Below are positions 15,300-24,185 of a stretch of DNA of 54,749 nucleotides, piece after piece; the stretch's first letter is position 1; each line of letters starts with the position of its first letter. The translations under genes and the position numbers were made by a program. The DNA comes from JAWAFD01 sp964467175 (GTDB lineage: Archaea > Micrarchaeota > Micrarchaeia > Anstonellales > J096), in the NCBI GenBank assembly GCA_964467175.1, contig CAYXNY010000049.1, forward strand, positions 1 to 54,749, given 5' to 3'. The notes under the pieces were generated by a model. That model did not search any database. It had not been told where the DNA came from and saw nothing but the letters and a program-made list of their open reading frames with translations.

Positions 15300-16085
15300 T
15301 TATAAATATTTTCTAAGCTCCTTTGTCTTTTCAAATGCTATATCCACACTATTTAGCACGTCATCTTTTTTAAATCCTCCTGTGCCGAATTTCTGGATTG
15401 CTGCGATGTGCTCTTCGGTTGTCGCGATGGTCAGACCGGCATCCGAAGCGCTTTCCTCTTCTATTGTGGGGTCGGCAAGAACGTAGTGCTCTATTTTTGC
15501 GAAGCTCACCGGAAGAGGATGCTTTTCTATTTTGAGCACGCCCGAGTATTCGCCTCTTACTATCTGAGCATTCTCAACCTTTGGAATTTTTGTGCTCTTG
15601 AGCGCTGCGAGCGCGGCAAGACCTGCCGCATCCACCATATTCCCGCCGTAATCAAGAACGTACAAATCCAAGAACAGACCGAGAGCCTTCCCCTCCTCCA
15701 GGAAAAAGGAGTTCAGATCAATTATTTCCGCGCTCCTTATGGCCCTGTCCACAACCCTCGCGAATTCTATGCTCTCCTCGCGCGGAGGGCCTGGCTCGAA
15801 CCTTGAGCTTGCAAGAGGAAGGAGTTCCGCGTTTGTAACGAAAACGCCCTTGTCCGGGTCGCTTGCAAAAGGCTCAACAACCTCGAATTTTATTCCGGCT
15901 ATGATCTGCGTGCTGCCTATTTTCGCGAGAGCGGAGCCCTCGGCGGTTTCTATCACTCCCTTGTGCAGCTCCACATGCCTGTAGTCGTAAAACCCCCTTC
16001 CGTCAAGCCTTTCTCCGTTCGCCAGCAGAGTAAGCAGGTAGGATTTTCTCATCGCATGCATTATAATATCTTTTTCTTCCCCCAT
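15300..16085 (-). CDS. rrp42: Exosome subunit Rrp42 (inactive RNase PH-like)
   Basis: Forms the hexameric exosome ring with Rrp41, completing the active sites without its own catalysis. It is 261 residues with an RNase PH fold. The N-terminal extension and RLDGRGFYDYR (26-36), the RNA-contact region FEPGPPREESIEFARVVDR, and the C-terminal GLTIATTEEHIAAIQ are typical of Rrp42. The start lies 4 nt after the Rrp41 stop, with GGTGAT in the Rrp41 coding end. Confidence 0.96.
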   Translation of the reverse strand: MGEEKDIIMHAMRKSYLLTLLANGERLDGRGFYDYRHVELHKGVIETAEGSALAKIGSTQIIAGIKFEVVEPFASDPDKGVFVTNAELLPLASSRFEPGPPREESIEFARVVDRAIRSAEIIDLNSFFLEEGKALGLFLDLYVLDYGGNMVDAAGLAALAALKSTKIPKVENAQIVRGEYSGVLKIEKHPLPVSFAKIEHYVLADPTIEEESASDAGLTIATTEEHIAAIQKFGTGGFKKDDVLNSVDIAFEKTKELRKYL

Positions 16086-16089
16086 AAAA

Positions 16090-16833
16090 TCACCCTATCC
16101 TCAGCCTTTTGCTTACTGTTTCGCCGTATTTATTTTCTATCGCTTTTCTCTGAAGCTGGTTTATGTCCTCGCCTTTCCTGAACGCGAGGTCTATAATCTT
16201 GCTGAGTTCATCCTTGGTTAGCAATCCATCCATCTGCAGAAGTACAATATCCTTGTCCCGGTTTGTAAAGGCGATGGGCACGTCCGACTGGCCGAAATTG
16301 TCCTCCATTTTGCCGAGGTCAGCGATTAGTTTGTCTCCGGCTTTTCCGACAGAAACGCCGATTACAGTGTCTCTGAGCGGAATGCCTGCATCCATAAGAG
16401 CGGCAACCGCGGCCGTAAGCGCGCTTATCCTTGTGCCTCCATCCGCCTGCAGCACAATCGCATACACCTCTATCTGCGACTTGGGGAACAGCTCCACCAT
16501 GATTACATTCTCGAGCGCCTGCCTTATCACTTTGGAAATTTCCACGCTCCTCCTGTTTGGGCCCATCCTTCCGTGCTCCTCAAGCGAGCAGAATGTAGAC
16601 ATCATGTACTGGCATTTCACTATTGCCTTGTAAGGATTTTCCATGTGCCTTGGGATACACTCTCTTGGCCCGTAGACGCCGGCAACAACCTTGTTTCCCC
16701 CCCACTCCACCGAAGCGGAGCCGTCGGCATCCTCAAGAACGCCGACTTTTATTTTTATGGGCCTCAGGTCGTGAAGCCCTCTTCCATCAAGCCTTTTTCC
16801 GTTCACTATGAGCTCGATTTCCTTGTTTTCCAT
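16090..16833 (-). CDS. rrp41: Exosome subunit Rrp41 (catalytic RNase PH-like)
   Basis: Catalytic ring subunit: phosphorolytic 3'-5' RNA degradation and, in reverse, tail addition. It is 247 residues. Shows KRLDGRGLHDLRPI, GPRECIPRH, the RNA-binding MGPNRRSVEISKVIRQALE, and the active-site loop MEDNFGQSDVPIAF with the conserved acidic residues, plus ADGGTR. ATG 16833 starts one nucleotide after the Rrp4 stop and gives the family N-terminus; the upstream open frame to 16899 overlaps Rrp4. Confidence 0.97.
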   Translation of the reverse strand: MENKEIELIVNGKRLDGRGLHDLRPIKIKVGVLEDADGSASVEWGGNKVVAGVYGPRECIPRHMENPYKAIVKCQYMMSTFCSLEEHGRMGPNRRSVEISKVIRQALENVIMVELFPKSQIEVYAIVLQADGGTRISALTAAVAALMDAGIPLRDTVIGVSVGKAGDKLIADLGKMEDNFGQSDVPIAFTNRDKDIVLLQMDGLLTKDELSKIIDLAFRKGEDINQLQRKAIENKYGETVSKRLRIG

Positions 16834-16834
16834 T

Positions 16835-17434
16835 TCAACCACTCTCCAGCATTTTCGAAATCTCGTCCGTAAGCCCCGTAAGGTGCGCCTTTGCGACAAT
16901 TGTTTTTATCGCCTTTATCGCCTTTGTCACCTTTCCCCTGTCTCCTATCCATATGTAGCCGTTCGCTCCTACGAACATCTCTACCCCTGTTTTTTCTTTT
17001 AGGAGTGAAAGCATGCTCGCTTTCTTTCCTATTATCCGGGGAACTTTTGAAGTAGGGACATCTATCACCTTCCCGCCTTTCAGAAGCCTCACATCGCCAG
17101 CTATCACCGTTCCGTCGTCCTCTATCCTCCCGACCCGTATCGAAACATAATCGCCCAGCCTGAACCTCATCCTGCCTATGTTTTTTGCAAGAATGAGAAC
17201 CGGAAATGATATGTTTGCATCAACAGTGTAGTTTCCGTGCCTCTCATCTATTATTACACCAACAAGCGGGTCGTCCTGCATCGGAAGATACACTCCTTCT
17301 AAACTTGTGAACCTTCCATCCTCGAGTGTTCCCACAACCGCAGCGTATGTTTTTCCGTCCTTTATATATGCTGTGCCTTTTTTGAAATGCTCGGGCTTTT
17401 CCGATATCATATCTCCGGGTAGTACAAAAACCAA
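16835..17434 (-). CDS. rrp4: Exosome cap subunit Rrp4
   Basis: RNA-binding cap of the exosome. It is 200 residues with an N-terminal domain (VLPGDM, then SLEGVYLP), a central S1 domain (about 60-130; RFRLGDYVSIRVG) and a C-terminal KH domain with VPRIIGKKASMLSLLKEKTG and GANGYIWI. No ATG fits: a TTG at 17434 lies 4 nt after a full GAGGTGA Shine-Dalgarno and gives the family N-terminus, so TTG is the likely start. A TTG further upstream (17491) overlaps SBDS and has no such site. Confidence 0.94.
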   Translation of the reverse strand: MVFVLPGDMISEKPEHFKKGTAYIKDGKTYAAVVGTLEDGRFTSLEGVYLPMQDDPLVGVIIDERHGNYTVDANISFPVLILAKNIGRMRFRLGDYVSIRVGRIEDDGTVIAGDVRLLKGGKVIDVPTSKVPRIIGKKASMLSLLKEKTGVEMFVGANGYIWIGDRGKVTKAIKAIKTIVAKAHLTGLTDEISKMLESG

Positions 17435-17462
17435 TTTCTCACCTCTTTTCTCCGAATTTATT

Positions 17463-18158
17463 TCATTTTTGTAGCATTTTTGTTTCAACATTGCCGTGAG
17501 TTGCTTTGTTTATCCTGTCTATGAAATCCCCCTGCATGCCTCCGGGAATTTCAACAACAGCGATTAAGTCGCCGTTTCCGAGCCACTGCTCCTGAACAAT
17601 TCCAAAACTCTTCAGAGTTCCGTAAGTTCTAACAGCGTACTCAGAAGGAACCTTCACAGCAATCCTTATCTTTTCAAATTTCATGGGCAGAACAATTTTT
17701 AAAGCTTTTATTACCTCCTCTGCCTGCTGTTCAGCCGGCTTGAACGGGTCTATATGCACTTTCACCTGCTCCATCGCCAGCTCCAGCCTCTGCGGAGGGA
17801 TGGGGGCGTTTGTTCTTGGGTCGATCGCATTCTTGAGTATCATGTCCATAACGCGCTTTCGCTTCTCCTCCACCATCTTCCTCCTCTGCTCTGTTGTAAG
17901 CTGAACATTACCTTTTGCAAGTATTATTTCAAGCACTTTTAGGATGTCTGTGGTGCCGAATGCCTTGTTTATTGCGGATACGGTCTGCCTCTCTGCCTTT
18001 TGAGCATTCTTGAAAATCTCTTCAACAACAAGAAGGCCATGCAGGTCAGTTTTCCTCCCGTCCAGATATTCGTATGTTTTGCCTGGGTCTAGGAAAACCT
18101 CGAATTTTTCCCCGTCTTTTTCATATGTGGCAATGATGGCTTTATCCAGAGACACCAT
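17463..18158 (-). CDS. sdo1: Ribosome maturation protein SBDS
   Basis: Archaeal SBDS, which helps release the anti-association factor aIF6 from the large subunit. It is 231 residues with three domains: N-terminal FYSH domain (1-85, VFLDPGKTYEYLDGRK), central helical domain (KNAIDPRTNAPIPPQRLE) and a C-terminal ferredoxin-like domain. It heads the exosome superoperon. ATG 18158 is chosen; the mRNA leader is at most a few nucleotides because the TATA box (18186-18193) is about 31 bp upstream. Confidence 0.96.
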   Translation of the reverse strand: MVSLDKAIIATYEKDGEKFEVFLDPGKTYEYLDGRKTDLHGLLVVEEIFKNAQKAERQTVSAINKAFGTTDILKVLEIILAKGNVQLTTEQRRKMVEEKRKRVMDMILKNAIDPRTNAPIPPQRLELAMEQVKVHIDPFKPAEQQAEEVIKALKIVLPMKFEKIRIAVKVPSEYAVRTYGTLKSFGIVQEQWLGNGDLIAVVEIPGGMQGDFIDRINKATHGNVETKMLQK

Positions 18159-18185
18159 AATATTCAAAATCTATTGAACATAATG

Positions 18186-18193
18186 TTTTAAAA
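18186..18193. promoter_or_regulatory. Shared TATA box between SBDS and PurC
   Basis: The palindrome TTTTAAAA is centred at 18189.5, 31.5 bp from the SBDS ATG and 29.5 bp from the PurC ATG. It is the only TATA-like element in the 60-bp gap and could fire in both directions. Confidence 0.5.
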
Positions 18194-18218
18194 ATTAAAT
18201 CCTGTTATACTCGGTTTC

Positions 18219-19103
18219 ATGGAAACAATTTATACGGTTGGGGATATTGGGCTGAAGCTCTTTAAAAAGGGGAAGGTGAGGGAAACATTCTTTTTTGACG
18301 GAAATCTGCTGATGGTTGCTACGGACCGGATAAGCGCTTTTGATGTTGTTTTTCCGACGCCGATTCCTTACAAGGGAATAGTGCTGAACATGCTCTCGGA
18401 ATTTTGGTTCAAAAAAACAAAAAAAATTGTAAAAAACCATTTCATAACAACAGACATCCCAAAAGGATTGCCTGAATTCTTGAAAAACCGGAGCATGGTT
18501 GTTAAATCCGCAAGGCCTATCGAGTTGGAGTGCGTGGTGCGGGGGTATCTAACGGGCAGTGCATTTAAAGAGTATAAAAAGAACAACGGAATGGTTTGGG
18601 GGTATGAACTTGAGAAAGGGCTGGAGGACGGCGCGAAACTAAAAGAGCCCTTGTTCACGCCGGCGATAAAAAAAGTGGACAAGGACATAACCATAAGCGT
18701 GGAGGAAAGCAGGAAAATTTTCGGAGGGGTTGTTGAAGAGCTGCAGGAATATTCGCTCAAACTTTATGAATTTGCAAATAGATACGCGCTTAAAAAAGGC
18801 CTCGTCCTCGCTGATACAAAGTTTGAATTCGGTTATGACGGCAAGGGTATAATGCAGATAGATGAAGCCTTTACTCCGGACTCGAGCAGGTATTGGCTGA
18901 AAGAAGAGTATGAGAAAGGAAATCTAGAAAGCATGGACAAGCAGTTTTTCAGAAACTATCTTTTGGGGATAGAGTGGGATAGAAGCAGTCCGCCGGAAAT
19001 TCCGAAGGAAATTGCGGAAAAAACAAAGGAGAGGTATTTGAAGCTTTATGAAATGATCACGGGGAAAAATCTGCAAAAGGAAATAAAAAATAAAATAAAT
19101 TAA
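18219..19103 (+). CDS. purC: SAICAR synthetase
   Basis: Phosphoribosylaminoimidazole-succinocarboxamide synthase, a late step of IMP synthesis that adds aspartate to CAIR using ATP. It is 294 residues, close to the long PurC form. Motifs: GKVRETFF (22-29, nucleotide loop), ATDRISAFDVV, ECVVRGYLTGSAFKEY, LADTKFEFGYD and DEAFTPDSSRYW. Monocistronic: a shared TATA box precedes it and eL15 converges 19 bp downstream. Confidence 0.97.
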   Translation: METIYTVGDIGLKLFKKGKVRETFFFDGNLLMVATDRISAFDVVFPTPIPYKGIVLNMLSEFWFKKTKKIVKNHFITTDIPKGLPEFLKNRSMVVKSARPIELECVVRGYLTGSAFKEYKKNNGMVWGYELEKGLEDGAKLKEPLFTPAIKKVDKDITISVEESRKIFGGVVEELQEYSLKLYEFANRYALKKGLVLADTKFEFGYDGKGIMQIDEAFTPDSSRYWLKEEYEKGNLESMDKQFFRNYLLGIEWDRSSPPEIPKEIAEKTKERYLKLYEMITGKNLQKEIKNKIN

Positions 19104-19122
19104 ATTAAAATACTATAAAATA

Positions 19123-19656
19123 TTACGACGCTCGTTGTTTTCTCCTGCCCTTTGCAAGAGGCCTTGAGCTTTTGCCAGCGCTCGTTAGTCCTCTGTATGC
19201 CCTTCCTCTCTGCGAAACCATTTTCTGGGTCGAATGGTCAAATTTCATGCTCCTGTCTGCAAGTATAACTTCGAAAAAAGTGCTCTGGCCGTCCTCGCCT
19301 ACCCAGTAGCTGTTCAGGACTTCGCAGTTTCTGTATTTTCTGTTCGCCCTCTGCTCTGCGATCGCCTGATGGCTGAGGGATGTTTGGGTGTAGCGGTAGT
19401 TGTGCTTCGGCTTTCTTCCAGCATGGGGCTGTCTTCTTTTTCTCAGACCCTTGTCAATTCTTACCCGCACAACAATTATTCCCTTTTTTGCTTTGTAGCC
19501 CAAACCCCTTGCTGCGGAGATGTTTGTTGGCTTCTCAACGCGCACTATAGAAGGTCCCTTCCTCCAAGAGATAAGCTTCTGCCTGTAAATTGGATTGGCC
19601 GTGCCCTCCCTGTACTCTTTTTCAAATGTTTTCCTTATATACTTGTATGCTCCCAT
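19123..19656 (-). CDS. rpl15e: 50S ribosomal protein eL15 (L15e)
   Basis: Large-subunit protein eL15, 177 residues. Visible: YKYIRKTFEKEY at the start, the basic WRKGPSIVRVEKPTNISAARGLGYKAK, GRKPKHNYRY and the terminal GLTSAGKSSRPLAKGRRKQR. ATG 19656 gives the family start; an ATG nine bases upstream (19665) is also possible. eL15 is often part of the extended exosome superoperon in other archaea; here it is nearby but separated by purC. Confidence 0.96.
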   Translation of the reverse strand: MGAYKYIRKTFEKEYREGTANPIYRQKLISWRKGPSIVRVEKPTNISAARGLGYKAKKGIIVVRVRIDKGLRKRRQPHAGRKPKHNYRYTQTSLSHQAIAEQRANRKYRNCEVLNSYWVGEDGQSTFFEVILADRSMKFDHSTQKMVSQRGRAYRGLTSAGKSSRPLAKGRRKQRAS

Positions 19657-19691
19657 AAAAATCATCCGTGCTTTCGTTTTGAGAGAACAAA

Positions 19692-19699
19692 TATTTAAA
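19692..19699. promoter_or_regulatory. TATA element between eL15 and the ATPase operon
   Basis: TATTTAAA (palindromic TTTAAA core) is the only such element between the divergent starts at 19656 and 19741. It would give leaders of about 13 nt for eL15 and 20 nt for the ATPase operon. Confidence 0.45.
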
Positions 19700-19740
19700 A
19701 AACCTTTCTTACTTTCTTTATTTCTCTTTTCGTGATGCAT

Positions 19741-20067
19741 ATGGGAGAAGAAAAAAGCTTTTCAGAAGTTATGAAAGAGTTGAAAGAAGCCGAAGAAAAG
19801 GCTGATGCCATTCTTGAAGAAGCAAACAAAAAAACCGAGGAAATTTTGAAAAGGGCTGTTGAAAGCATGGGCGGAGTAGAGATGAAATACAAGGAGAGGA
19901 TAGCTGCGAAAAAAGCGAAAAAGCTGGAATCGGCGAGGGCAGAGCTTAATAAGGAGGTTGAAGAAATACTAAAGAAAGCCGAAAGGAAGGCGAGTGAAAT
20001 AAGGAAAACGAATGTGGGCGAAAAAATTGTGGACGGGTGCCTGAAAGTTCTTACAAGCGTAAGCTGA
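19741..20067 (+). CDS. atpH: A-type ATPase peripheral stalk subunit H
   Basis: Small coiled-coil protein (108 residues from ATG 19741) that pairs with subunit E to form the peripheral stalks of the A1A0 ATPase. It is almost wholly helical, with Ala/Glu/Lys heptads from residue 8 to 95. As first gene of the ATPase operon its identity rests on position, size and coiled coil. Alternative starts lie at 19732 (GTG) and 19735 (ATG). Subunit I follows 9 nt downstream. Confidence 0.8.
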   Translation: MGEEKSFSEVMKELKEAEEKADAILEEANKKTEEILKRAVESMGGVEMKYKERIAAKKAKKLESARAELNKEVEEILKKAERKASEIRKTNVGEKIVDGCLKVLTSVS

Positions 20068-20076
20068 GGGGGAAGG

Positions 20077-21936
20077 ATGTTCAAACCAGTAAAAATGCAG
20101 AAGATTAGAATTTTTACAACCTCGAATGCAATCGAGAGGCTGGTTGGGGAACTGCACGAAATGGGGGCAATGGAAATAGAGCAGGTGGAGTACCCGGAGC
20201 TTAAAACCCGCAGGCCCCTAGAAACGCATGCTGTTATTTCCGAGGCCCTCGTAAAGATAAGGGCGATGGAGGCGATGCTTCCAAAAAAATACATCCCTGG
20301 AAAAACCGTCGGCTACAGGGAAGCAATAAAAATGCTTGAAAAGCTTTCGCCGGTTTATGATGAGCTTGCAAAAATGAAAAGCGAGCTCGGGGAGCTGGAA
20401 AAGAGAGAGGAGCTCCTTGAAGAGAAGGAGCATGAGCTTAAGCCATTTTTGAGAGCTGGATTTGAAACAAAAGACCTTCCGCACTCCCTTGATTTTTTCC
20501 TGTTCGCGCTGGATGAAAAAACCGCAAAAAAGTATCTCAAAAAAATGCTGGGCGAGCTGAAAGAATCCTTAGAGAATATAATCGTTGAAACCAAAAAAAG
20601 CGGCCCGAATGTGGTGGGAATAATCGGTGTAGAAAAGGGAGGGTCGCCGGCGATGATTCTCGGAAAATACGGGGTTGGCGTTTACGATGTCCCAAAAATA
20701 GGGATGGAAGAGGAAGGCAGGAGAGTAAGGAGGGAGATTGAGGGAATAAAGGAAAGAAAAACAGAGATAGAAAAAGAGCTCAATAAAATCGCTGCCGAGC
20801 ACTATGATGAGATAGTTACGGCAAAAGAAAGCCTAAAGATTGCTGCTGACAGAGCGGAGATTGCTGCAAGGTTCGGTTTCTCAAAAAAGATCGCTGTGAT
20901 TGAAGGATGGATTGTTGCAAGCAGGTTTGGCGAAATGGAAAAAAAGCTCACCGCCCTATTCGGGGATAGAATATATATAGAAAAAATAGAAGGAAAAAAT
21001 CCGCCGACAGTTCTCGAAAACCCAGAGGTTGTGAAGCCGTTTGAATTCCTTGTGAAATTCTACTCCCTTCCAAAAGGAAATGAGTTTGACCCTTCCATAA
21101 TATTTGCCTTTACAATACCTCTTATTTACGGGATGATAATCGGGGATGTTGGATACTCGCTGGGTTCGATTTTGTTTGCAGGATGGCTTATGAAAAAATG
21201 GCCATCCGGGCCTGTGTACTGGTTTTCAAAAATATGGCAGTTTTCGGCGATAGGGGGGGTAATATGGGGGGTTATATTCGATGAATGGTTTGGAGCAAGC
21301 CATGCATTCTGGCTTGGGCTGGCAGAACCGCTTTATCATGGGTTTCATAGGATGGCGCTCCTTCCATATGTGGTTGTAGCTTCTGTATTGATTGGAATAT
21401 TCCATCTAACAATTGGTTTTGTGCTCGGGGCGATGAAAGAATGGCACCACAGCAAAAAGCATGCGCTTGGAAAAATAAGCTGGGTTCTTACCATGTACGG
21501 CGGGCTGTTTGCGATTACAACGTATCTCTTCCCGCTCCTTCCGCAGTTTTTTGGAGAGATGGGGCTAGCGATGCTTGCGTTGGGGGTTGCAACAACCGCT
21601 GCAGCTGAAGGAGTCGCCGGCCTATTTGAGATCCCAGGCGTTCTTGGAAACATACTCAGCTACGCAAGGATTGCGGCTGTTGGGGTCGCGGGAGTGGTGC
21701 TTGCGGAACTGATAAATGAATTTTTCGTTCCTTCATGGGAAGCAGGATTGCTGAATATAATAATCGTGCCCTTCTTTATAGGCCTGCACTTTGCAAACGC
21801 AGTGCTCGCGATGTTTGAAAGCTTGGTGCAGGGCGGAAGGCTGAACCTGGTTGAGTTCAGCTCAAAGTTCTTTGAGGGTGGGGGGAGGGCATTTAAGCCT
21901 TTCGCATTAGTTTATGCTCAAAAAAACAAAAAATGA
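20077..21936 (+). CDS. atpI: A-type ATPase subunit I (a subunit)
   Basis: Membrane stator subunit carrying the ion half-channels. It is 619 residues: a soluble N-terminal half with long coiled coils (about 85-140 and 205-250) that links to the stalks, and a C-terminal half with about seven or eight helices from residue 345. The essential Arg is present in LSYARIAAVGVAGVVLA (Arg531). PLIYGMIIGDVGY is the conserved start of the membrane domain. Shine-Dalgarno GAGGGGGAAGG precedes ATG. Confidence 0.96.
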   Translation: MFKPVKMQKIRIFTTSNAIERLVGELHEMGAMEIEQVEYPELKTRRPLETHAVISEALVKIRAMEAMLPKKYIPGKTVGYREAIKMLEKLSPVYDELAKMKSELGELEKREELLEEKEHELKPFLRAGFETKDLPHSLDFFLFALDEKTAKKYLKKMLGELKESLENIIVETKKSGPNVVGIIGVEKGGSPAMILGKYGVGVYDVPKIGMEEEGRRVRREIEGIKERKTEIEKELNKIAAEHYDEIVTAKESLKIAADRAEIAARFGFSKKIAVIEGWIVASRFGEMEKKLTALFGDRIYIEKIEGKNPPTVLENPEVVKPFEFLVKFYSLPKGNEFDPSIIFAFTIPLIYGMIIGDVGYSLGSILFAGWLMKKWPSGPVYWFSKIWQFSAIGGVIWGVIFDEWFGASHAFWLGLAEPLYHGFHRMALLPYVVVASVLIGIFHLTIGFVLGAMKEWHHSKKHALGKISWVLTMYGGLFAITTYLFPLLPQFFGEMGLAMLALGVATTAAAEGVAGLFEIPGVLGNILSYARIAAVGVAGVVLAELINEFFVPSWEAGLLNIIIVPFFIGLHFANAVLAMFESLVQGGRLNLVEFSSKFFEGGGRAFKPFALVYAQKNKK

Positions 21937-21947
21937 GGTGAGAATGT

Positions 21948-22199
21948 ATGGCGGATGTAGCAACTATGGCAACAGGAATACCGGCGAGCGGGTTGATCGC
22001 AATCGGCGCCGGGTTGGCAATTGGGTTGGGGTGTCTGGCGACAGCATGGAGCCAGGCGAGCATCGGCGCAGCGGCAATGGGAACGATAGCTGAGAGGCCT
22101 GAGTTCAGCGGAAACGTGCTTATTTGGATCGCGCTTCCGGAAACCATGGCTGTTCTGAGCTTTGTGATTGCAATAATGATGGTGCTGAACATAGGTTAA
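21948..22199 (+). CDS. atpK: A-type ATPase subunit K (c-ring proteolipid)
   Basis: The 83-residue proteolipid is a single hairpin of two membrane helices (about 14-45 and 56-82) that forms the rotor ring. The ion-binding carboxylate is Glu65 in LPETMAVLSFV. Gln36 in helix 1 and Thr66 next to the Glu are residues also seen in Na+-binding rings, but the Tyr often found five residues after the Glu is Leu. Ion specificity is therefore undecided. The normal single-hairpin form argues for a full complement of ion sites. Confidence 0.94.
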   Translation: MADVATMATGIPASGLIAIGAGLAIGLGCLATAWSQASIGAAAMGTIAERPEFSGNVLIWIALPETMAVLSFVIAIMMVLNIG

Positions 22200-22220
22200 G
22201 TGGAGCAACCGGTGAATTGA

Positions 22221-22790
22221 ATGCCCATAGAAAAACTGGGCTCTTCCCTGCTGGCCGATGCCAGAAAGGAGGCAAATGCCAAAATAAGGAATGCCGAGAA
22301 GCAGGCAGAAGAGCTCCTGTCCCATGCCGAAAAGGAGTGGATGGAAAAAGAAAAGGAAGTGTTAAAACAGGCAGACGAAATGATGAAGGAGGAGAGGAAG
22401 GAAAGGCTTGCGTGGGCAAGGCTTGAGAGCAAAAGAAGGATAGAAGAGGCGAAGGACGAGGTTGTAAAAAAGGTGATGGATGCGCTGGCCAATAAATTTA
22501 AGAAATACAGAAAGAGCGCAGGGTACGGAAGTTTTCTTAAGGGGCTTGTGAAAAAAGCTGGCGAGGAGATGGGAAAAAAGAGCATGGTGCTCCATGTCGC
22601 GCCTGGGGACGGAAAGATCGTGAAGGGGATGGGAAGCGTAAAGGAAGACCTTGACTCGCTCGGCGGCGTTGTTGCGGAAAGCAGGGATGGAAGCGTTAGG
22701 GCGGATTATTCTTTTGAAACTTTGATGGAGATGAAAAAGGAGGAGATAAGGAGGATGGTGTATGAGGGAGTTTTTAGGGGAAGGAAGTAG
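22221..22790 (+). CDS. atpE: A-type ATPase peripheral stalk subunit E
   Basis: Stator stalk protein, 189 residues. An N-terminal coiled coil (about 1-90; Ala/Glu/Lys-rich) pairs with subunit H, and a globular C-terminal domain with GGVVAESRDGSVRADYSFETLME (about 152-174) contacts the catalytic head. The DGSVRADYSFETL segment is the family signature (usually DGxIRVDNTFE). Its 3' end overlaps subunit C by 29 bp. Confidence 0.93.
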   Translation: MPIEKLGSSLLADARKEANAKIRNAEKQAEELLSHAEKEWMEKEKEVLKQADEMMKEERKERLAWARLESKRRIEEAKDEVVKKVMDALANKFKKYRKSAGYGSFLKGLVKKAGEEMGKKSMVLHVAPGDGKIVKGMGSVKEDLDSLGGVVAESRDGSVRADYSFETLMEMKKEEIRRMVYEGVFRGRK

Positions 22791-23853
22791 AATATCCTCT
22801 TTAATTGAAACCGCGCTTGCGCCGATAAATAAGCCGCTCAAGTACGGCTATTCAAACGCAAGGGTTTCTGGAATGAAAGGGTATCTCATAAAGCCGGAAT
22901 TCTACGATGAACTCGTGAACGCCAGCACAGTTGACGGGGTTATAGAGCTCCTCCAGAGAACATACTACAAGGAACACCTTGTCTCTCTTTCTATAACTTA
23001 TAAAGGAAGTGAGCTTATAGAACTTGCAAGCGGAAAGCATTTCGGTGAGATAGCAGGGAAGATAAAAAAAGTTTCGCCAAAATCGGATGCAGAAGTAGTC
23101 GAGGTCTTCCTGAAAAGATGGGAGCTGACAAACTACAAAACAGTTTTCTCGGGAAGGATGACAGGAAAGAGCTGGAAGGAGATTGAGCCGTACATAATTC
23201 CGGTCGGAAGGATCGGGGAGTACAGAAAAGTGGGCGAGAGCTCGGATGCCTATAGCGCATTCAAAACAACTTCAATAGGAAAGGAAATCTTCGCGCTTGG
23301 GATGGGAAAGCTTGGAAAGGAGAAAGAAAAAATAGTGTCTGAGGCCGTCAAAAAAGGGGATGTGCTGCTCCAGGTGTTTGTGCTCATGGACCTTTATTAT
23401 TACAGGTATGTTCAGGAGATTGCGTCAAAAATGCTTCCGGCCGAGGCGTACAGCATCCTCCTCTTCCTTAGAAAAGAGATAGATGCAAAAAACATATCCA
23501 CCGTAATGCGTCTTAGGGAAAAGAAAAATGAAAATGTTGTTGAATATCTTGTGCCCGGAGGCACGGTGCGTGCAAACGACCTAGCAGATGCCTACAAAAA
23601 CGACAGAACACTGCTTAGGTTGCTGAGCAGATTTGATCTAAAAGAAATAAACAAGCCTGAACAGGCGGAGATGGATATGGAAAGCTGGCTTGCGAAAAGA
23701 AAATCAATTATATTCCACAAATCCATGCTCAACATAGGAAAGGTCCTGGGCTTTCTGCTATTAAAGGAAGAGGAGGCGAACAACCTGAGGAAGATAGCGA
23801 GAGCGCATGAGTTCGGGCTGACGAAAGAAGAAATAAGGAAGATGGTGGTGTAG
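22762..23853 (+). CDS. atpC: A-type ATPase subunit C (central stalk-ring coupler)
   Basis: Funnel-shaped subunit that seats the central stalk on the c-ring. It is 363 residues, almost all helical, in three similar pseudo-repeats; RKEIDAKNISTVMRLREKKN (about 237-256) is the conserved segment. ATG 22762 lies in the end of subunit E and has GGAGGAT upstream; no other start codon occurs in frame before the conserved YGYSNARV. The stop shares one base with the subunit F start. Confidence 0.94.
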   Translation: MREFLGEGSRISSLIETALAPINKPLKYGYSNARVSGMKGYLIKPEFYDELVNASTVDGVIELLQRTYYKEHLVSLSITYKGSELIELASGKHFGEIAGKIKKVSPKSDAEVVEVFLKRWELTNYKTVFSGRMTGKSWKEIEPYIIPVGRIGEYRKVGESSDAYSAFKTTSIGKEIFALGMGKLGKEKEKIVSEAVKKGDVLLQVFVLMDLYYYRYVQEIASKMLPAEAYSILLFLRKEIDAKNISTVMRLREKKNENVVEYLVPGGTVRANDLADAYKNDRTLLRLLSRFDLKEINKPEQAEMDMESWLAKRKSIIFHKSMLNIGKVLGFLLLKEEEANNLRKIARAHEFGLTKEEIRKMVV

Positions 23854-24170
23854 TGCAAAAGATAGTTGTGTATGGACATGGGCCGACTGTGCTCGGGTTT
23901 AGGTTGATGGGCATAGAAGGTGAAGTGGTGGAGCAAGCGAAGGAGATTGAAAAAAAAATTGAAGACGCGATTTCAAACGGGAACATAGGAATAGTGCTTG
24001 TGGAGCAAAGCTTGTTTAATAAAGTAGATTGGAGGCTGAAAAAAAGGATAGAAAACATAGCCTCGCCGGTAATACTGCCGGTAGCCGGCACAGGAGCCGA
24101 GGAAAAAGAGAAGGAATCGCTCGATGTGCTCATCAAAAGAGCTCTTGGTTTTGAGCTGAAGAAAAAATAA
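23853..24170 (+). CDS. atpF: A-type ATPase subunit F
   Basis: Small regulatory subunit of the central stalk, 105 residues, with a Rossmann-like fold. Visible: VVYGHGPTVLGFRLMGIEG, GIVLVEQSLFN, and PVILPVAG. It begins with GTG at 23853, sharing the G with the TAG stop of subunit C; no ATG would keep the conserved first strand. Followed 15 nt later by subunit A with GAGGTGAAAGG. Confidence 0.94.
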   Translation: MQKIVVYGHGPTVLGFRLMGIEGEVVEQAKEIEKKIEDAISNGNIGIVLVEQSLFNKVDWRLKKRIENIASPVILPVAGTGAEEKEKESLDVLIKRALGFELKKK

Positions 24171-24185
24171 CTATGAGGTGAAAGG

